In this document: one piece after another, positions 45,163 to 54,217 of the stretch
Layout: the number at the start of each line of letters is the position of its first letter
How positions within the stretch are numbered: position 1 is the stretch's first letter
DNA from: Gramella sp. AN32
Lineage (GTDB): Bacteria; Bacteroidota; Bacteroidia; Flavobacteriales; Flavobacteriaceae
DNA length: 64,000 nucleotides
Reading direction: 5' to 3'
NCBI RefSeq assembly: GCF_023718305.1
Contig: NZ_QEYO01000011.1
Location: 92,653 to 156,652, forward strand
Position numbers and translations under genes: made by a program
The notes under the pieces: generated by a model
Told to the model about the DNA's origin: nothing
Database searches by the model: none
The model's input: the letters and a program-made list of their open reading frames with translations, nothing else

Positions 45163-47169
45163 TTAACGTATAATCAGTTCATTAAGATAAGCCGGATAAT
45201 TTGCAGCTTTTGTGCTACCTTTTGTAATAGAATCACCAAAACATATAATTTTTTGATCCTTTTTTAGTAGATTATTTTCAACTAAAAATTGGTAGACATG
45301 TTGAGCAATAAACCGATAACCCAAGGCAGTTGGATGAACGCCATCTTTCTTCCTACTATTCTTTTCATTCTGAATTAATAAATCCTGATTGTGTTGTGGT
45401 ATATGTAAGGCTTTAAACTCAGCATTTAAATCGTAAAAATAAAGCTTATTCTGTCTGGCTAACTCCTTTACTATCTTTCCTGCTTTATCTATTTTTTGGT
45501 TTGGGGTTTCTGGAAACAAGCTTTTATCATGTCTTAAAAACAAATAAGCACTGTCTGCCGGAATAGGATTCATTAACAACAACTCACTTCCACTATCCTT
45601 AATTTTATTAATTAGTGATTTTAAATTGGATGTATAGGTTGGATAGTCGATCATTTTTTTAGAATTCAACATATCATTGGTTCCCACCATTAAAATGACT
45701 AGATCGGGACTTTTAGCCAATACATCTTTATCAATTCTTTTTAACAAATCTTGGGTTGTGTTCCCTCCAATTCCTGCATTAATTACACTTTTTTCTTCTT
45801 CTGAATTGGTTATCGTACAATTAGCGGCCAAATCGTTCAGCTTCACAGGCATACCTGTGTAATTAAATAACTGAATATTTTTAGCCCCTGCATAAGTGCC
45901 ACTTGGTTTATCGGGATTTCTATAACGATGTACATCATCCCAAAACGATTCTCCAAACACTATAGGCGATTCGATGTTTCGTTTTTTTCCTTGATAATTT
46001 CGAATAGTAATGCTATGTCCTGAACCATTAATTTCTGCCAATCGAGGCACGTCATACTCGCTAACGGTATCCACTAATTCTAAATCGACCTTACAATTTT
46101 TGATATTATTCCCAACAAAGGTGATAAGTGGTCCGTACATAGCATCACCTTTACTATTTTCAATAACGCCATGATCTCCAATAGAAAATCCTTTTTCCTG
46201 ACAACCTATAGCGGTAGAACCCACAATTTTAGTTGGAGGTAAATTGGCACTTAAATCGAACCCCGAACGCATGTTTTTCACGGTACAGTTAATAACCGTA
46301 ACCCCTTGCGTTCTCCTGCCGTTTAATCCTCCTTGGGGATACGTTCTAATACCATCTTCTGATAATGATTTTATTTCATCTGGTAGAATTTTCCCTGGTG
46401 GATAATCGCTTTTAAAGCCCACACTAAATGCTGGTCCCGAGGTCTCTGCCAACATCTCGTTAGTAGCTCTCATTTTTCCTTCTACATAGCAATCTTTTAT
46501 TAAGGTATTCACAGCGCCTTGCAAAAAAATACCATGACCAAAAGCATGAGAAACCACTTTACAACCTAATAATTTTGTATTGGTTCCTTCTACCAATAAC
46601 ACTGAATGTTTATGGTTAGCCACTAAAGCTCCTCCTCCTTTACCTAATAAATGTCCGTAACCATACGGCGAAGATCCTTGTACAAATAAATTGGCATTTT
46701 TAATGGTATTATAATCGCCCATGATGCGTAACATTTGTACACGGTTTGACGGTATCACATCACCTATATCTTTTGTTTTTAAACCGTCAATATAATTATT
46801 ATTCCCACTGACCAGGAATTCACTAAACTCACTATCTGCATAATGTTTATGCAGTTTTCCATCGAGATTTAAAGTAACTCCAGATAGATAGTATTGACTA
46901 TTATTCCCTGAGAAATGAATGAGTGAACCTATACGAAAATCACCTTTCTTTTTACTGCTTTTCTCTCGTTTAAAAATACTTAACTTTCCGATTTCAATAG
47001 AGTTTATAGCATATTCGCCGGGTTTCATTTTAACCAGGACATTGCTTTTTTTGGCATATTCGGCCAACTTCTCTACTGAATTGATGAAAATGGTATCGCG
47101 TGAAGTAGTTTTGGCATTAACTGAACAAACCGCCATTATTAAAAATATCAGGCTAATTATTTTTTTCAT
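45163..47169 (-). CDS. Right-handed beta-helix protein with C-terminal circularly permuted SGNH esterase domain
   Basis: This 668-aa protein has a signal peptide (~20 aa). Residues ~25-450 form a beta-helix closely related to the protein at 39748-41106; shared stretches include S-P-Y-G-Y-G, K-H-S-x-L-L-V, F-G-H-G and L-A-E-T-S-G-P-A. From ~residue 455 an SGNH hydrolase follows in permuted order. Block II (G-I-G-G-N-T-T) and block III (G-T-N-D) come first, then block V (D-G-V-H-P-T, His612). Block I (F-G-D-S-I-T-K-G, Ser647) is last and ends 21 residues before the stop. All canonical catalytic motifs are present. The enzyme probably removes O-acyl groups while the helix binds or cleaves the polymer. 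A degraded second copy of the permuted domain is at 31472-32206. Confidence 0.85.
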   Translation of the reverse strand: MKKIISLIFLIMAVCSVNAKTTSRDTIFINSVEKLAEYAKKSNVLVKMKPGEYAINSIEIGKLSIFKREKSSKKKGDFRIGSLIHFSGNNSQYYLSGVTLNLDGKLHKHYADSEFSEFLVSGNNNYIDGLKTKDIGDVIPSNRVQMLRIMGDYNTIKNANLFVQGSSPYGYGHLLGKGGGALVANHKHSVLLVEGTNTKLLGCKVVSHAFGHGIFLQGAVNTLIKDCYVEGKMRATNEMLAETSGPAFSVGFKSDYPPGKILPDEIKSLSEDGIRTYPQGGLNGRRTQGVTVINCTVKNMRSGFDLSANLPPTKIVGSTAIGCQEKGFSIGDHGVIENSKGDAMYGPLITFVGNNIKNCKVDLELVDTVSEYDVPRLAEINGSGHSITIRNYQGKKRNIESPIVFGESFWDDVHRYRNPDKPSGTYAGAKNIQLFNYTGMPVKLNDLAANCTITNSEEEKSVINAGIGGNTTQDLLKRIDKDVLAKSPDLVILMVGTNDMLNSKKMIDYPTYTSNLKSLINKIKDSGSELLLMNPIPADSAYLFLRHDKSLFPETPNQKIDKAGKIVKELARQNKLYFYDLNAEFKALHIPQHNQDLLIQNEKNSRKKDGVHPTALGYRFIAQHVYQFLVENNLLKKDQKIICFGDSITKGSTKAANYPAYLNELIIR

Positions 47170-47365
47170 TCTGTAGAAATTTTAAATTTTATTTTGATTC
47201 TTGTATGGAGGGGATTTTAGTGAAAAGAAACCAAATCAAAAACATGTTTTTTGAAATAATTTCCTAGGGTTATCTAAAAAAGTGCAGAATAAATTTTTCT
47301 GAATCTTCGGTTTTGATATCTCATCATTAACATGAATTTACTTTCCGCAGAAACAAAACCTTCTA

Positions 47366-48805
47366 TTAGGGATTCCAATTATAAGCTTCACTTTCTAATT
47401 TTTTATTGAGTTCTTCCCGCAATCTATTGACAAGCTCGGGCATTTGCCCGGCTATATTTTTAGTTTCACCTGAATCATTGATATGGTCGTAGAGTTCTTC
47501 AGTTCCACTTTCGTGCTGCGTAAATCGATATTTTTCGGTTCTGATGGTGCTGGCACTAGACGTATAAGCTACGGCTGATAAATTCTCTATTGCTCGCCCC
47601 TGCATTAATGGAACCAGGGAATGACCACTTGCAAACTCCGGCCTGGGCAATTGGCACAACTCTGAAAGGGTAGGAAAAACATCCAGTGATTCTACAATCT
47701 CATCAATTTTTTGACTGTTTTTTGTCATTCCGGGATCATAAATAATAAGGGGTGACAAAAGGGATTCTTCAAACAAGCTGTGCTTTCCCCAGATAGCGTG
47801 TTCTCCTAAATGCCAACCATGGTCGCCCCACAACACAACAATGGTATTTTTATCGGCTCCTGTTTCTTTAAGTTTTTTCAATATATCGCCCACGTGCTTG
47901 TCCGCATAACTCACACAGGCCGCATAATAGCGTTTTAGTTGCATGGCATATTCCATATCTAACCTGGGGTCTTTTCCTTTATGATCGTAAGCCATAAACT
48001 CCCCGGAGCGGTGCCAGGTAGTTTCTCCTTCTGGTTTTTCTGGGTGCTGTATGGGAGGCATCTCTACACCTTCATACAAATCCAAATATTTTTTTGGCAC
48101 ACCAAAAGGCAAATGTGGCTTTATTAATCCTATGGCTAAAAAGAAAGGTTGATTGGATGATGCCAGCTCTTCTAACTGCTTTAGCCCTTCTTCAGCTATA
48201 AGTCCATCAGGATATGCTTTATCATTACCATCCACGGTTTCAATTGCATCTCTTTGATCAGGAGTTCGTATTTTCCCATAGGCAAGCCCATGCATGGCAC
48301 CCCTGGGATGCTGCCAATCGCCAACGGGCATCAAATGCCTATCCCAGGTGTTCGGCATTTCTATAATGGTATCATTATCCCAATTATCGCCACCCCTGCC
48401 TCCGGGATGGTGCGAAATTTTTCCAACTGAAACCGTAGTATAACCATGGTTTTTAAACCACTCCGGCATACTGGGTGCTACCTTCCCCGGCTTACGTAGT
48501 TTTTCTTCAGCCCTGGAAAATAAAGGCCGGTTAGAATGCCGTCTATATTGAACACCATATTGACCTGTTAATAGGGTGTAACGGGAGGGGCCGCAACTGG
48601 GTGCATTGACATAATGTTTGCTGAAAGAAACTCCCTTAGCTGCCAATTGGTCTATATTTGGAGATTTGATATAGGTTGCCCCAAACGAGTTCAATTCAGG
48701 GCGCAAATCATCTATACAAATAAGCAGTACGTTTTTGGGCATTTCTGTTGCTTTCTGGCATGAAAACAACCCTAACAAGAACAACAATAAAATACTGTAC
48801 TTCAT
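47366..48805 (-). CDS. Sulfatase, iduronate-2-sulfatase-like (S1_7-like), lipoprotein
   Basis: This 479-aa lipoprotein has C16 in L-F-S-C as the lipobox. The metal site I-D-D-L-R-P-E-L is at about residues 31-38; L-R-P-E is typical of iduronate-2-sulfatases. The formylglycine motif C-G-P-S-R starts at C71, followed by [19 protein letters not shown] motif lies near residue 330, with G-K-H-S-L-F-E after it. These features match the iduronate/uronate 2-O-sulfatase branch, suggesting removal of sulfate from O2 of a uronate or a similarly placed sugar. It is separated from its neighbours by 196 and 256 bp. The 48806-49061 gap shows no gene. Confidence 0.85.
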   Translation of the reverse strand: MKYSILLLFLLGLFSCQKATEMPKNVLLICIDDLRPELNSFGATYIKSPNIDQLAAKGVSFSKHYVNAPSCGPSRYTLLTGQYGVQYRRHSNRPLFSRAEEKLRKPGKVAPSMPEWFKNHGYTTVSVGKISHHPGGRGGDNWDNDTIIEMPNTWDRHLMPVGDWQHPRGAMHGLAYGKIRTPDQRDAIETVDGNDKAYPDGLIAEEGLKQLEELASSNQPFFLAIGLIKPHLPFGVPKKYLDLYEGVEMPPIQHPEKPEGETTWHRSGEFMAYDHKGKDPRLDMEYAMQLKRYYAACVSYADKHVGDILKKLKETGADKNTIVVLWGDHGWHLGEHAIWGKHSLFEESLLSPLIIYDPGMTKNSQKIDEIVESLDVFPTLSELCQLPRPEFASGHSLVPLMQGRAIENLSAVAYTSSASTIRTEKYRFTQHESGTEELYDHINDSGETKNIAGQMPELVNRLREELNKKLESEAYNWNP

Positions 48806-49061
48806 TAATTTAAAGGATTAAATTAAACTCGTTTAAATTTTTCAATGGGTCAAAAAATTACCTTTTTTCGGCAATTTTCGCCCTTTTTTCTTTCGTCGCC
48901 CTGCCGGGCAAAACAAAAATGCCTTCAATTGTACACACAATGAAAAATTTTCACTTCAAATCAAAAAGTTTGATCCCGTTCATCTATACATAGTACGTCC
49001 CACACTGATTTCATAAATAAAAAGCAGGATGGGGCGTTTTCAATATTTTATGTGGCAACAA

Positions 49062-49601
49062 TTAGTTTAAAGCTTTTTTAATAGCTTCTTTAACCAATGG
49101 TGCCATTACTTCATAGCCTTTTAAGCTTGGGTGTACCGTATCCCTACCATATTCCTTTTTTAAACCTTTTTCATCATTTACCATAGCAGAATAATAATCT
49201 AAATAAATTACATTATTCTTTTTTGCATAGTCTTTAATAAAATCATTTAGCTGGCCTATTTTTTCAATTGGATTGATTGAAGGACTCCAGGAGTAACTGC
49301 TCGCAGGCAATACCGAAGCCAATATTACTTTTATATCATGGGCTTGTGCCAGTTCTACCATAGAAAAAATATTAGCTGCTATTTCGGGAACTGTAATAGG
49401 CCCAGTGTTGCCGGCAATATCATTTGTACCTGCATGAATCACCACTACTTCGGGGTTTAGATCAATAACATCCTGCCTAAACCTCACCAACATTTGTGAG
49501 GTGGTTTGCCCACTAATACCCCTTCCTATATAATTATTTTTACTGAAGAACTCCGGATCAAACTGCACCCATTTTTCGGTTATGGAATTCCCCATAAACA
49601 C
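49062..49601 (-). CDS. SGNH/GDSL hydrolase (carbohydrate esterase), 5' end out of frame with GH29
   Basis: The annotated start gives 179 aa with canonical block order: block I G-N-S-I-T at the N-terminus, block II G-I-S-G-Q-T-T, block III G-T-N-D, and block V D-T-V-H-P-S. There is no signal peptide, and the start falls only a few residues before the catalytic serine, which is unlikely to be native. The same frame stays open upstream through Y-Q-L-E-N-T-K-L-E-S-S-P-K-K-N-N-S-V-V-F into the A10 tract at 49656-49665, where it meets the GH29 frame. The domain is therefore probably expressed as a GH29-SGNH fusion, by homopolymer slippage or after correcting a one-base error. Function is probably deacetylation of sugars. 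Confidence 0.75.
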   Translation of the reverse strand: MFMGNSITEKWVQFDPEFFSKNNYIGRGISGQTTSQMLVRFRQDVIDLNPEVVVIHAGTNDIAGNTGPITVPEIAANIFSMVELAQAHDIKVILASVLPASSYSWSPSINPIEKIGQLNDFIKDYAKKNNVIYLDYYSAMVNDEKGLKKEYGRDTVHPSLKGYEVMAPLVKEAIKKALN

Positions 49602-49645
49602 TACGCTATTATTCTTTTTTGGTGAGCTCTCCAGTTTAGTATTCT

Positions 49646-51046
49646 CTAGTTGGTATTTTTTTTTTGAGCCCAGTCTTCCTTAGACAACAATTCTAACTTT
49701 ATAACCGAGACATAGGCATTTGGAGCCTCTTCCGGTATGTTAACAACCAGCCCCTCAGAAGTCAATTCTCCTTTAATTTTAGACTGGTCACCCGTTAGTA
49801 AAGAGGCTTTTTTAAGTTTAATATCTTTATCAAGAAGTAATTTTCCATCTTCAGGCCAGTCAAAAACATGTGCGTACACCACACCATCTTTTTCGGTATA
49901 GCGTCCCCAAGCCGGTCTTTCGAACGGACTTGCTTTGGCTCCATAAATAGCTTCTGCATTTGCATCAGTCCACTCTCCTATCTCTTTAAGACGTTTTATA
50001 CTTTCTGCCGGGAATCTTCCATATCCATCAGGACCAATATTCAATAAGAAATTACCTCCTTTTGAAACAATATCAACTAACTTCTCAATAAGATCTTCAC
50101 TACTTTTCCAGTTTTCATCAGATGGTTTGTAGCCCCAAGACCCGTTCATGGTCATACAGGCTTCCCAATCTGAATCTATCCCGGTTGCAGGAATCTCCTG
50201 CTCCGGTGTACCAAAATCTCCCGCAAAATTACCTTCACGGTCCATCCCTTCCATACCATTTCGGCCTTTATCCACTCTGTTATTAATAATAGTATTTGGC
50301 TGAATCTCACGTATAAAACTGTACATATCTTTACCCATTTCGGTAGTATAATCGGCAATCCAATCTCCATCAAACCAAACGATATCTACATCTCCATAAT
50401 TAGTCAATAACTCTTTTACCTGAGGTTTTAAATAATTTTCATAGTACTTTGGGAATTCCGGATTTACCACGGATTGATCTTTTTGACCGGCATTATAATT
50501 AGGAAATAAATTCCCCTGTGCCTGCGGGTGGTGCCAATCTACAATAGAATGATAAAGGCCAAATTTAATGTCTTGCTTTCTACAAGCTTCGGCCAATTCC
50601 TTAACAATATCACGTTTAAAAGGGGAGGCATCCATTATATCATAATCTGATACCTTCGAATCCCAAAGCGCAAAACCATCATGGTGTTTCGAGGTGAGAA
50701 CAATATATTTCATCCCCGCATCTTTTGCCATGCTCACCCATTTATCAGCGTCAAACAATTGCGGATTGAACATAGCGGGGAATTTTTCATATTCTTCAAT
50801 GGTATAGTCCAGCTTATCCATGGCCCATTCGGCACCACCCCCTGCTATCTGCTCTCCGCGTTCCCCTCCAATGATAGAATATGCCCCCCAGTGGATAAAC
50901 ATCCCGAATTTTGCGTCACGCCACCATTCCATTCGCTCGTCATCAGAGAGTTTTTCTACTTTTTCTCCTCCCTGCGGGTATCCCAGCTGTGCAGTAAACA
51001 CTGCAACCAGAATGACTAATAATTTTTTTAAAGCTATCCTTTTCAT
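49646..51046 (-). CDS. Alpha-L-fucosidase, GH29 (possibly once fused to the downstream SGNH esterase)
   Basis: This 466-aa secreted protein has a signal peptide ending near residue 25. It carries the GH29 N-terminal signature M-E-W-W-R-D-A-K-F-G-M-F-I-H-W-G and the K-H-H-D-G-F segment. The candidate nucleophile Asp is in I-V-W-F-D-G-D-W. A small beta-sandwich follows the barrel. GH29 removes terminal alpha-L-fucose from oligosaccharides. Its last codons, E-D-W-A-Q-K-K, look like the beginning of a secreted SGNH esterase. They run into an A10 tract (49656-49665) just before the stop at 49646. One more A would read through into the SGNH gene at 49062. Confidence 0.9.
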   Translation of the reverse strand: MKRIALKKLLVILVAVFTAQLGYPQGGEKVEKLSDDERMEWWRDAKFGMFIHWGAYSIIGGERGEQIAGGGAEWAMDKLDYTIEEYEKFPAMFNPQLFDADKWVSMAKDAGMKYIVLTSKHHDGFALWDSKVSDYDIMDASPFKRDIVKELAEACRKQDIKFGLYHSIVDWHHPQAQGNLFPNYNAGQKDQSVVNPEFPKYYENYLKPQVKELLTNYGDVDIVWFDGDWIADYTTEMGKDMYSFIREIQPNTIINNRVDKGRNGMEGMDREGNFAGDFGTPEQEIPATGIDSDWEACMTMNGSWGYKPSDENWKSSEDLIEKLVDIVSKGGNFLLNIGPDGYGRFPAESIKRLKEIGEWTDANAEAIYGAKASPFERPAWGRYTEKDGVVYAHVFDWPEDGKLLLDKDIKLKKASLLTGDQSKIKGELTSEGLVVNIPEEAPNAYVSVIKLELLSKEDWAQKKNTN

Positions 51047-51054
51047 ATAAATAC

Positions 51055-54000
51055 TTATTTCACGTTAATTGTTAATTTTTTTTCTGACTGATTTCTCATG
51101 ACTAAAATATCCAGTTTATCCGTTTTATTTTCTGAATTTATCCTGAAAAAATCCTGAATATCCTTTACTTTTTTCCCGCCTGCCTGGAGAATTACATCCC
51201 CTTCTTTAATGCCTCCATTTTGTACGGCGGGACTGGGTTTCCAGGTACGTAATACGATGACCCCTTCGGCTGAATTTAAGCCGTATGCCGACTGCTCCTG
51301 CGAGGAGTCCACGCTTTTTAAGTTATTTCGCAACCAGGAAACTACCGGGCTGCCTTTACTTTCTGAAGGGTCTTTGATCTCCGGTACCTTCGGTGTTTTG
51401 GCAATCTTTTTTAATCCCGGTTTTTGCACACCGAATTTATCCATAGGGAAATTTTCAAATCCTATTTCTAATGCGGGAGAATCTTCAGCAACCGAAAAGT
51501 CCAGCGTTGAAGGATCATTAAACATGGGATCCCCATAGCTGCTATGCATATCCCTATCATAAATCCGGGACTTCAGCATAGCTTCTTCCGTAGGGAAAAA
51601 ATTATAATCCAGCTCCTTTCCCCAACCTACCAGGCCAACATCCTGATAAGCATCGCCTACAATATTATGCCTGAACACATCCCGGCTGTTAGCAAACCAG
51701 ACATGTGGATGCAAGGAATTATTTACCATAATATTATTTTCGGCTACACGATCAAAACCTTCGCGCAATTTGAGTCCGCTATTCAACAACAAGTTATTAT
51801 AAATATGGTAATTGGAAGAGCCATCGTCCAGATCTATATCCCAACCATGATCACAACGAAAACGGTTATTTCTAATAATGGTTGTTTTAACCGCATCCCA
51901 TTTATACATATCCGGCCTGGCTGTGGTTAGGCTATCCATTTTCCTGCGATTAGGAAGCCAGAAACGATCACGCCCCCAGGAATTGAATGAACCGTGATCA
52001 CTGGTTTCTAATACGGTATTGAATACATCATTAAATTCGATAATATGACCACCCCAGGTACCATCCCCAATATTTATTCCGGCTCTGGGCACGTCATATA
52101 TACTATTATGACGTACCGTAATATCCATAGCCATAGAAATTTGTACTCCAGCCGTTTGTTTTTCAATCCTTCCTATGCGATGAATAAGGTTATTTTCTAC
52201 TAAACATTCGCGCGGGTATAACTCGTTCTTGGGACCGGGCAGGGTATCCATTTCGGCCATGGATACAAATTCAGCATAGTTAAAAGAGGGGGACCTAACC
52301 GCCGAAGGATCCCCGATAAAAGATACGGCGCTTGCCCCACAGTTGAATATATGATTCCCTTTTATTTCCAGGCCTTTATTGTATTTACTGGCCATAATCA
52401 CATTTCCTCCCAAATTCGTGAACGAACTGTTTTTTACAGTACAATTTTCCGTTCCTTCAAAAAATAAAGCTGCCCCCCGGTAAATGGTCCAGTCGCTACG
52501 CAATAAGGGTTCATAATCTTCCATAAACGTGCGCCGGCTGTTTTCAAAAGAAATATCGCTTATACTTACATTTCGCACCGGATTCTCCAGAGTGCCTACC
52601 ACCTGAATCAAATTTTTAAGTGCGGAAACTTCAATTTCAGACGTTGCAATATCTACATTTTCTGAGGGCCAGTAATATAAAGCATGTTGTTCTTTATCTA
52701 AAAACCACTCCCCCGGGCTATCCAGTTCTTCAAACACGTTTTCTACCATGCGGTATTCATCGTGAGGTTTGGAAGGGCGATTATTTTGGTGTCCGCCTTC
52801 TAAAATGGCCGTCCCGTCATCGTTTATTCCTGTAATTTTAAAATGGTAACCACCCCATCTTCCTTTATGTAAGGCATGAAAGAATGCTCCTTTAGGATTC
52901 TCCCATGAAGCTAAACGTTCTTTTGAAATCGCATCGGCAGCATGCCCCTGCCAGTAATGCCCATTTTCATCATAATTTGGATAACGTGCTAAAATTTGGG
53001 CTTTTCCGGCGATAATCAGCTGATCAAAATCAAGATTCCCATCTACCTCAGTTACATAAATATTCTTATTATGTTTTCGCCATTCCGGTTTTAAAGGAAT
53101 CGAACCTTTTATGCTAACTTCTGAAGCATCAGACCCGCGGATGCTAATGCCACTTAGCTCAGCCGGTATAACTATGGGTTCAGCTAAATGATAATCGCCC
53201 GCTTGCAATTCAATATCAATTTCTATTTCAGGGTCATTTTTTCGTAGTTCCCTGGCCCTGGCAATAGCCGCTTCAAGTCGGTTAAATGTCGTATTATTTG
53301 TATCCTCAGAAATATCCTCTTTAGTCACCAGGAGATTTACAACTTCCTTCTGTCCACAACAGGTTGCCTCTCCTTCTAAATATCCCAGGGATTGCAAAAA
53401 TTTATCTGCGGCAAGGGTAGTTTTTTTATAATGCTCAATACTTTTGAAATCGTTGAAAAAACCATGTGGCTGCCCCTCATAAATTATAACTTCACATTGG
53501 CTTCCAACAGCTTGCATTCTATCTTTAAATTCATAAGCTGTAGAAACCGGGATTAAAGCATCTTCACTACCCAATAAAAACAAGGTGGGAGGTGCTCCTT
53601 TTTCAATATTATGAATCGGTGAAATTTCTTTATATCGCTCTTTAACCCGCTCATATCCGTAACCATCCGGGCCATTATCTATAACGGGGTTATAAAGGAT
53701 CAAGGCATTTGCTTTTGTGCTTATAGATAAATCTTCTCCCTCTTCGTTTAAGCCTGGTAATAATGTGGTAGCTGCAGCAAGATGTCCGCCTGCAGAACCG
53801 CCTGAGACCACGATTTTATTCGGATCTATATGATAGTCCTTAGTATGTATTCTCAGGAACCGGATGGCAGATTTCGCATCATTTACGGCCTCAAAAGGGG
53901 TTGTACCATGCCTGTTTTTAACCCTGTAATCCACCAGAACAGTTACCATCCCGCGGGAGGCAAAATATTCCGCCTGAGGTTTAAACTGGGTGATACTACC

Positions 54001-54210
54001 ACCATTCCAACCACCACCAAAAAAGAATACAATCGCAGGGTAATTTTCATCATCCTTAAAATTTTGAGGCTGATACAATTGTAACTTCAGGGTATCCCCA
54101 TCGATGATCTTATAAATGGCTTCCTGAGGCACCGGCCCAGGTTTTTCCTGTGAAATAGCCGTGGTAAAAACTATTAAAAATATTGCTGTTATGATATTAT
54201 TTAGTTTCAT
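51055..54210 (-). CDS. Fusion of alpha/beta-hydrolase esterase, right-handed beta-helix and PDZ domain
   Basis: An open frame extends upstream to 54330, but the start at 54210 is preferred: it opens directly into a signal peptide ending T-A-I-S-Q and avoids overlap with the gene ending at 54218. From this start the protein has 1051 aa. Residues ~25-285 form a BD-FAE/acetylxylan-esterase-like hydrolase, with oxyanion F-G-G-G-W, nucleophile G-G-S-A-G-G-H, acid in G-S-E-D-A and histidine in Q-P-H-G-F-F. Residues ~290-920 are a right-handed parallel beta-helix rich in N-x-I-x-x-N/H repeats. Residues ~975-1051 form a PDZ-like domain (G-G-I-K-E-G-D-V-I-L-Q-A-G-G). The beta-helix part is related to the truncated protein at 33874-34833. 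It probably deacylates and binds or cleaves the polymer in the periplasm; the helix activity is unknown. Confidence 0.82.
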   Translation of the reverse strand: MKLNNIITAIFLIVFTTAISQEKPGPVPQEAIYKIIDGDTLKLQLYQPQNFKDDENYPAIVFFFGGGWNGGSITQFKPQAEYFASRGMVTVLVDYRVKNRHGTTPFEAVNDAKSAIRFLRIHTKDYHIDPNKIVVSGGSAGGHLAAATTLLPGLNEEGEDLSISTKANALILYNPVIDNGPDGYGYERVKERYKEISPIHNIEKGAPPTLFLLGSEDALIPVSTAYEFKDRMQAVGSQCEVIIYEGQPHGFFNDFKSIEHYKKTTLAADKFLQSLGYLEGEATCCGQKEVVNLLVTKEDISEDTNNTTFNRLEAAIARARELRKNDPEIEIDIELQAGDYHLAEPIVIPAELSGISIRGSDASEVSIKGSIPLKPEWRKHNKNIYVTEVDGNLDFDQLIIAGKAQILARYPNYDENGHYWQGHAADAISKERLASWENPKGAFFHALHKGRWGGYHFKITGINDDGTAILEGGHQNNRPSKPHDEYRMVENVFEELDSPGEWFLDKEQHALYYWPSENVDIATSEIEVSALKNLIQVVGTLENPVRNVSISDISFENSRRTFMEDYEPLLRSDWTIYRGAALFFEGTENCTVKNSSFTNLGGNVIMASKYNKGLEIKGNHIFNCGASAVSFIGDPSAVRSPSFNYAEFVSMAEMDTLPGPKNELYPRECLVENNLIHRIGRIEKQTAGVQISMAMDITVRHNSIYDVPRAGINIGDGTWGGHIIEFNDVFNTVLETSDHGSFNSWGRDRFWLPNRRKMDSLTTARPDMYKWDAVKTTIIRNNRFRCDHGWDIDLDDGSSNYHIYNNLLLNSGLKLREGFDRVAENNIMVNNSLHPHVWFANSRDVFRHNIVGDAYQDVGLVGWGKELDYNFFPTEEAMLKSRIYDRDMHSSYGDPMFNDPSTLDFSVAEDSPALEIGFENFPMDKFGVQKPGLKKIAKTPKVPEIKDPSESKGSPVVSWLRNNLKSVDSSQEQSAYGLNSAEGVIVLRTWKPSPAVQNGGIKEGDVILQAGGKKVKDIQDFFRINSENKTDKLDILVMRNQSEKKLTINVK

Positions 54211-54217
54211 ATTAATT

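Noticed and set aside
45163..47169. Idea that block I of the SGNH domain at the C-terminus is the start of a second, truncated SGNH enzyme
   Set aside because: There is no other block I upstream in the protein, and the other copy at 31472 has the same order with a signal peptide directly before block II, so permutation is simpler.
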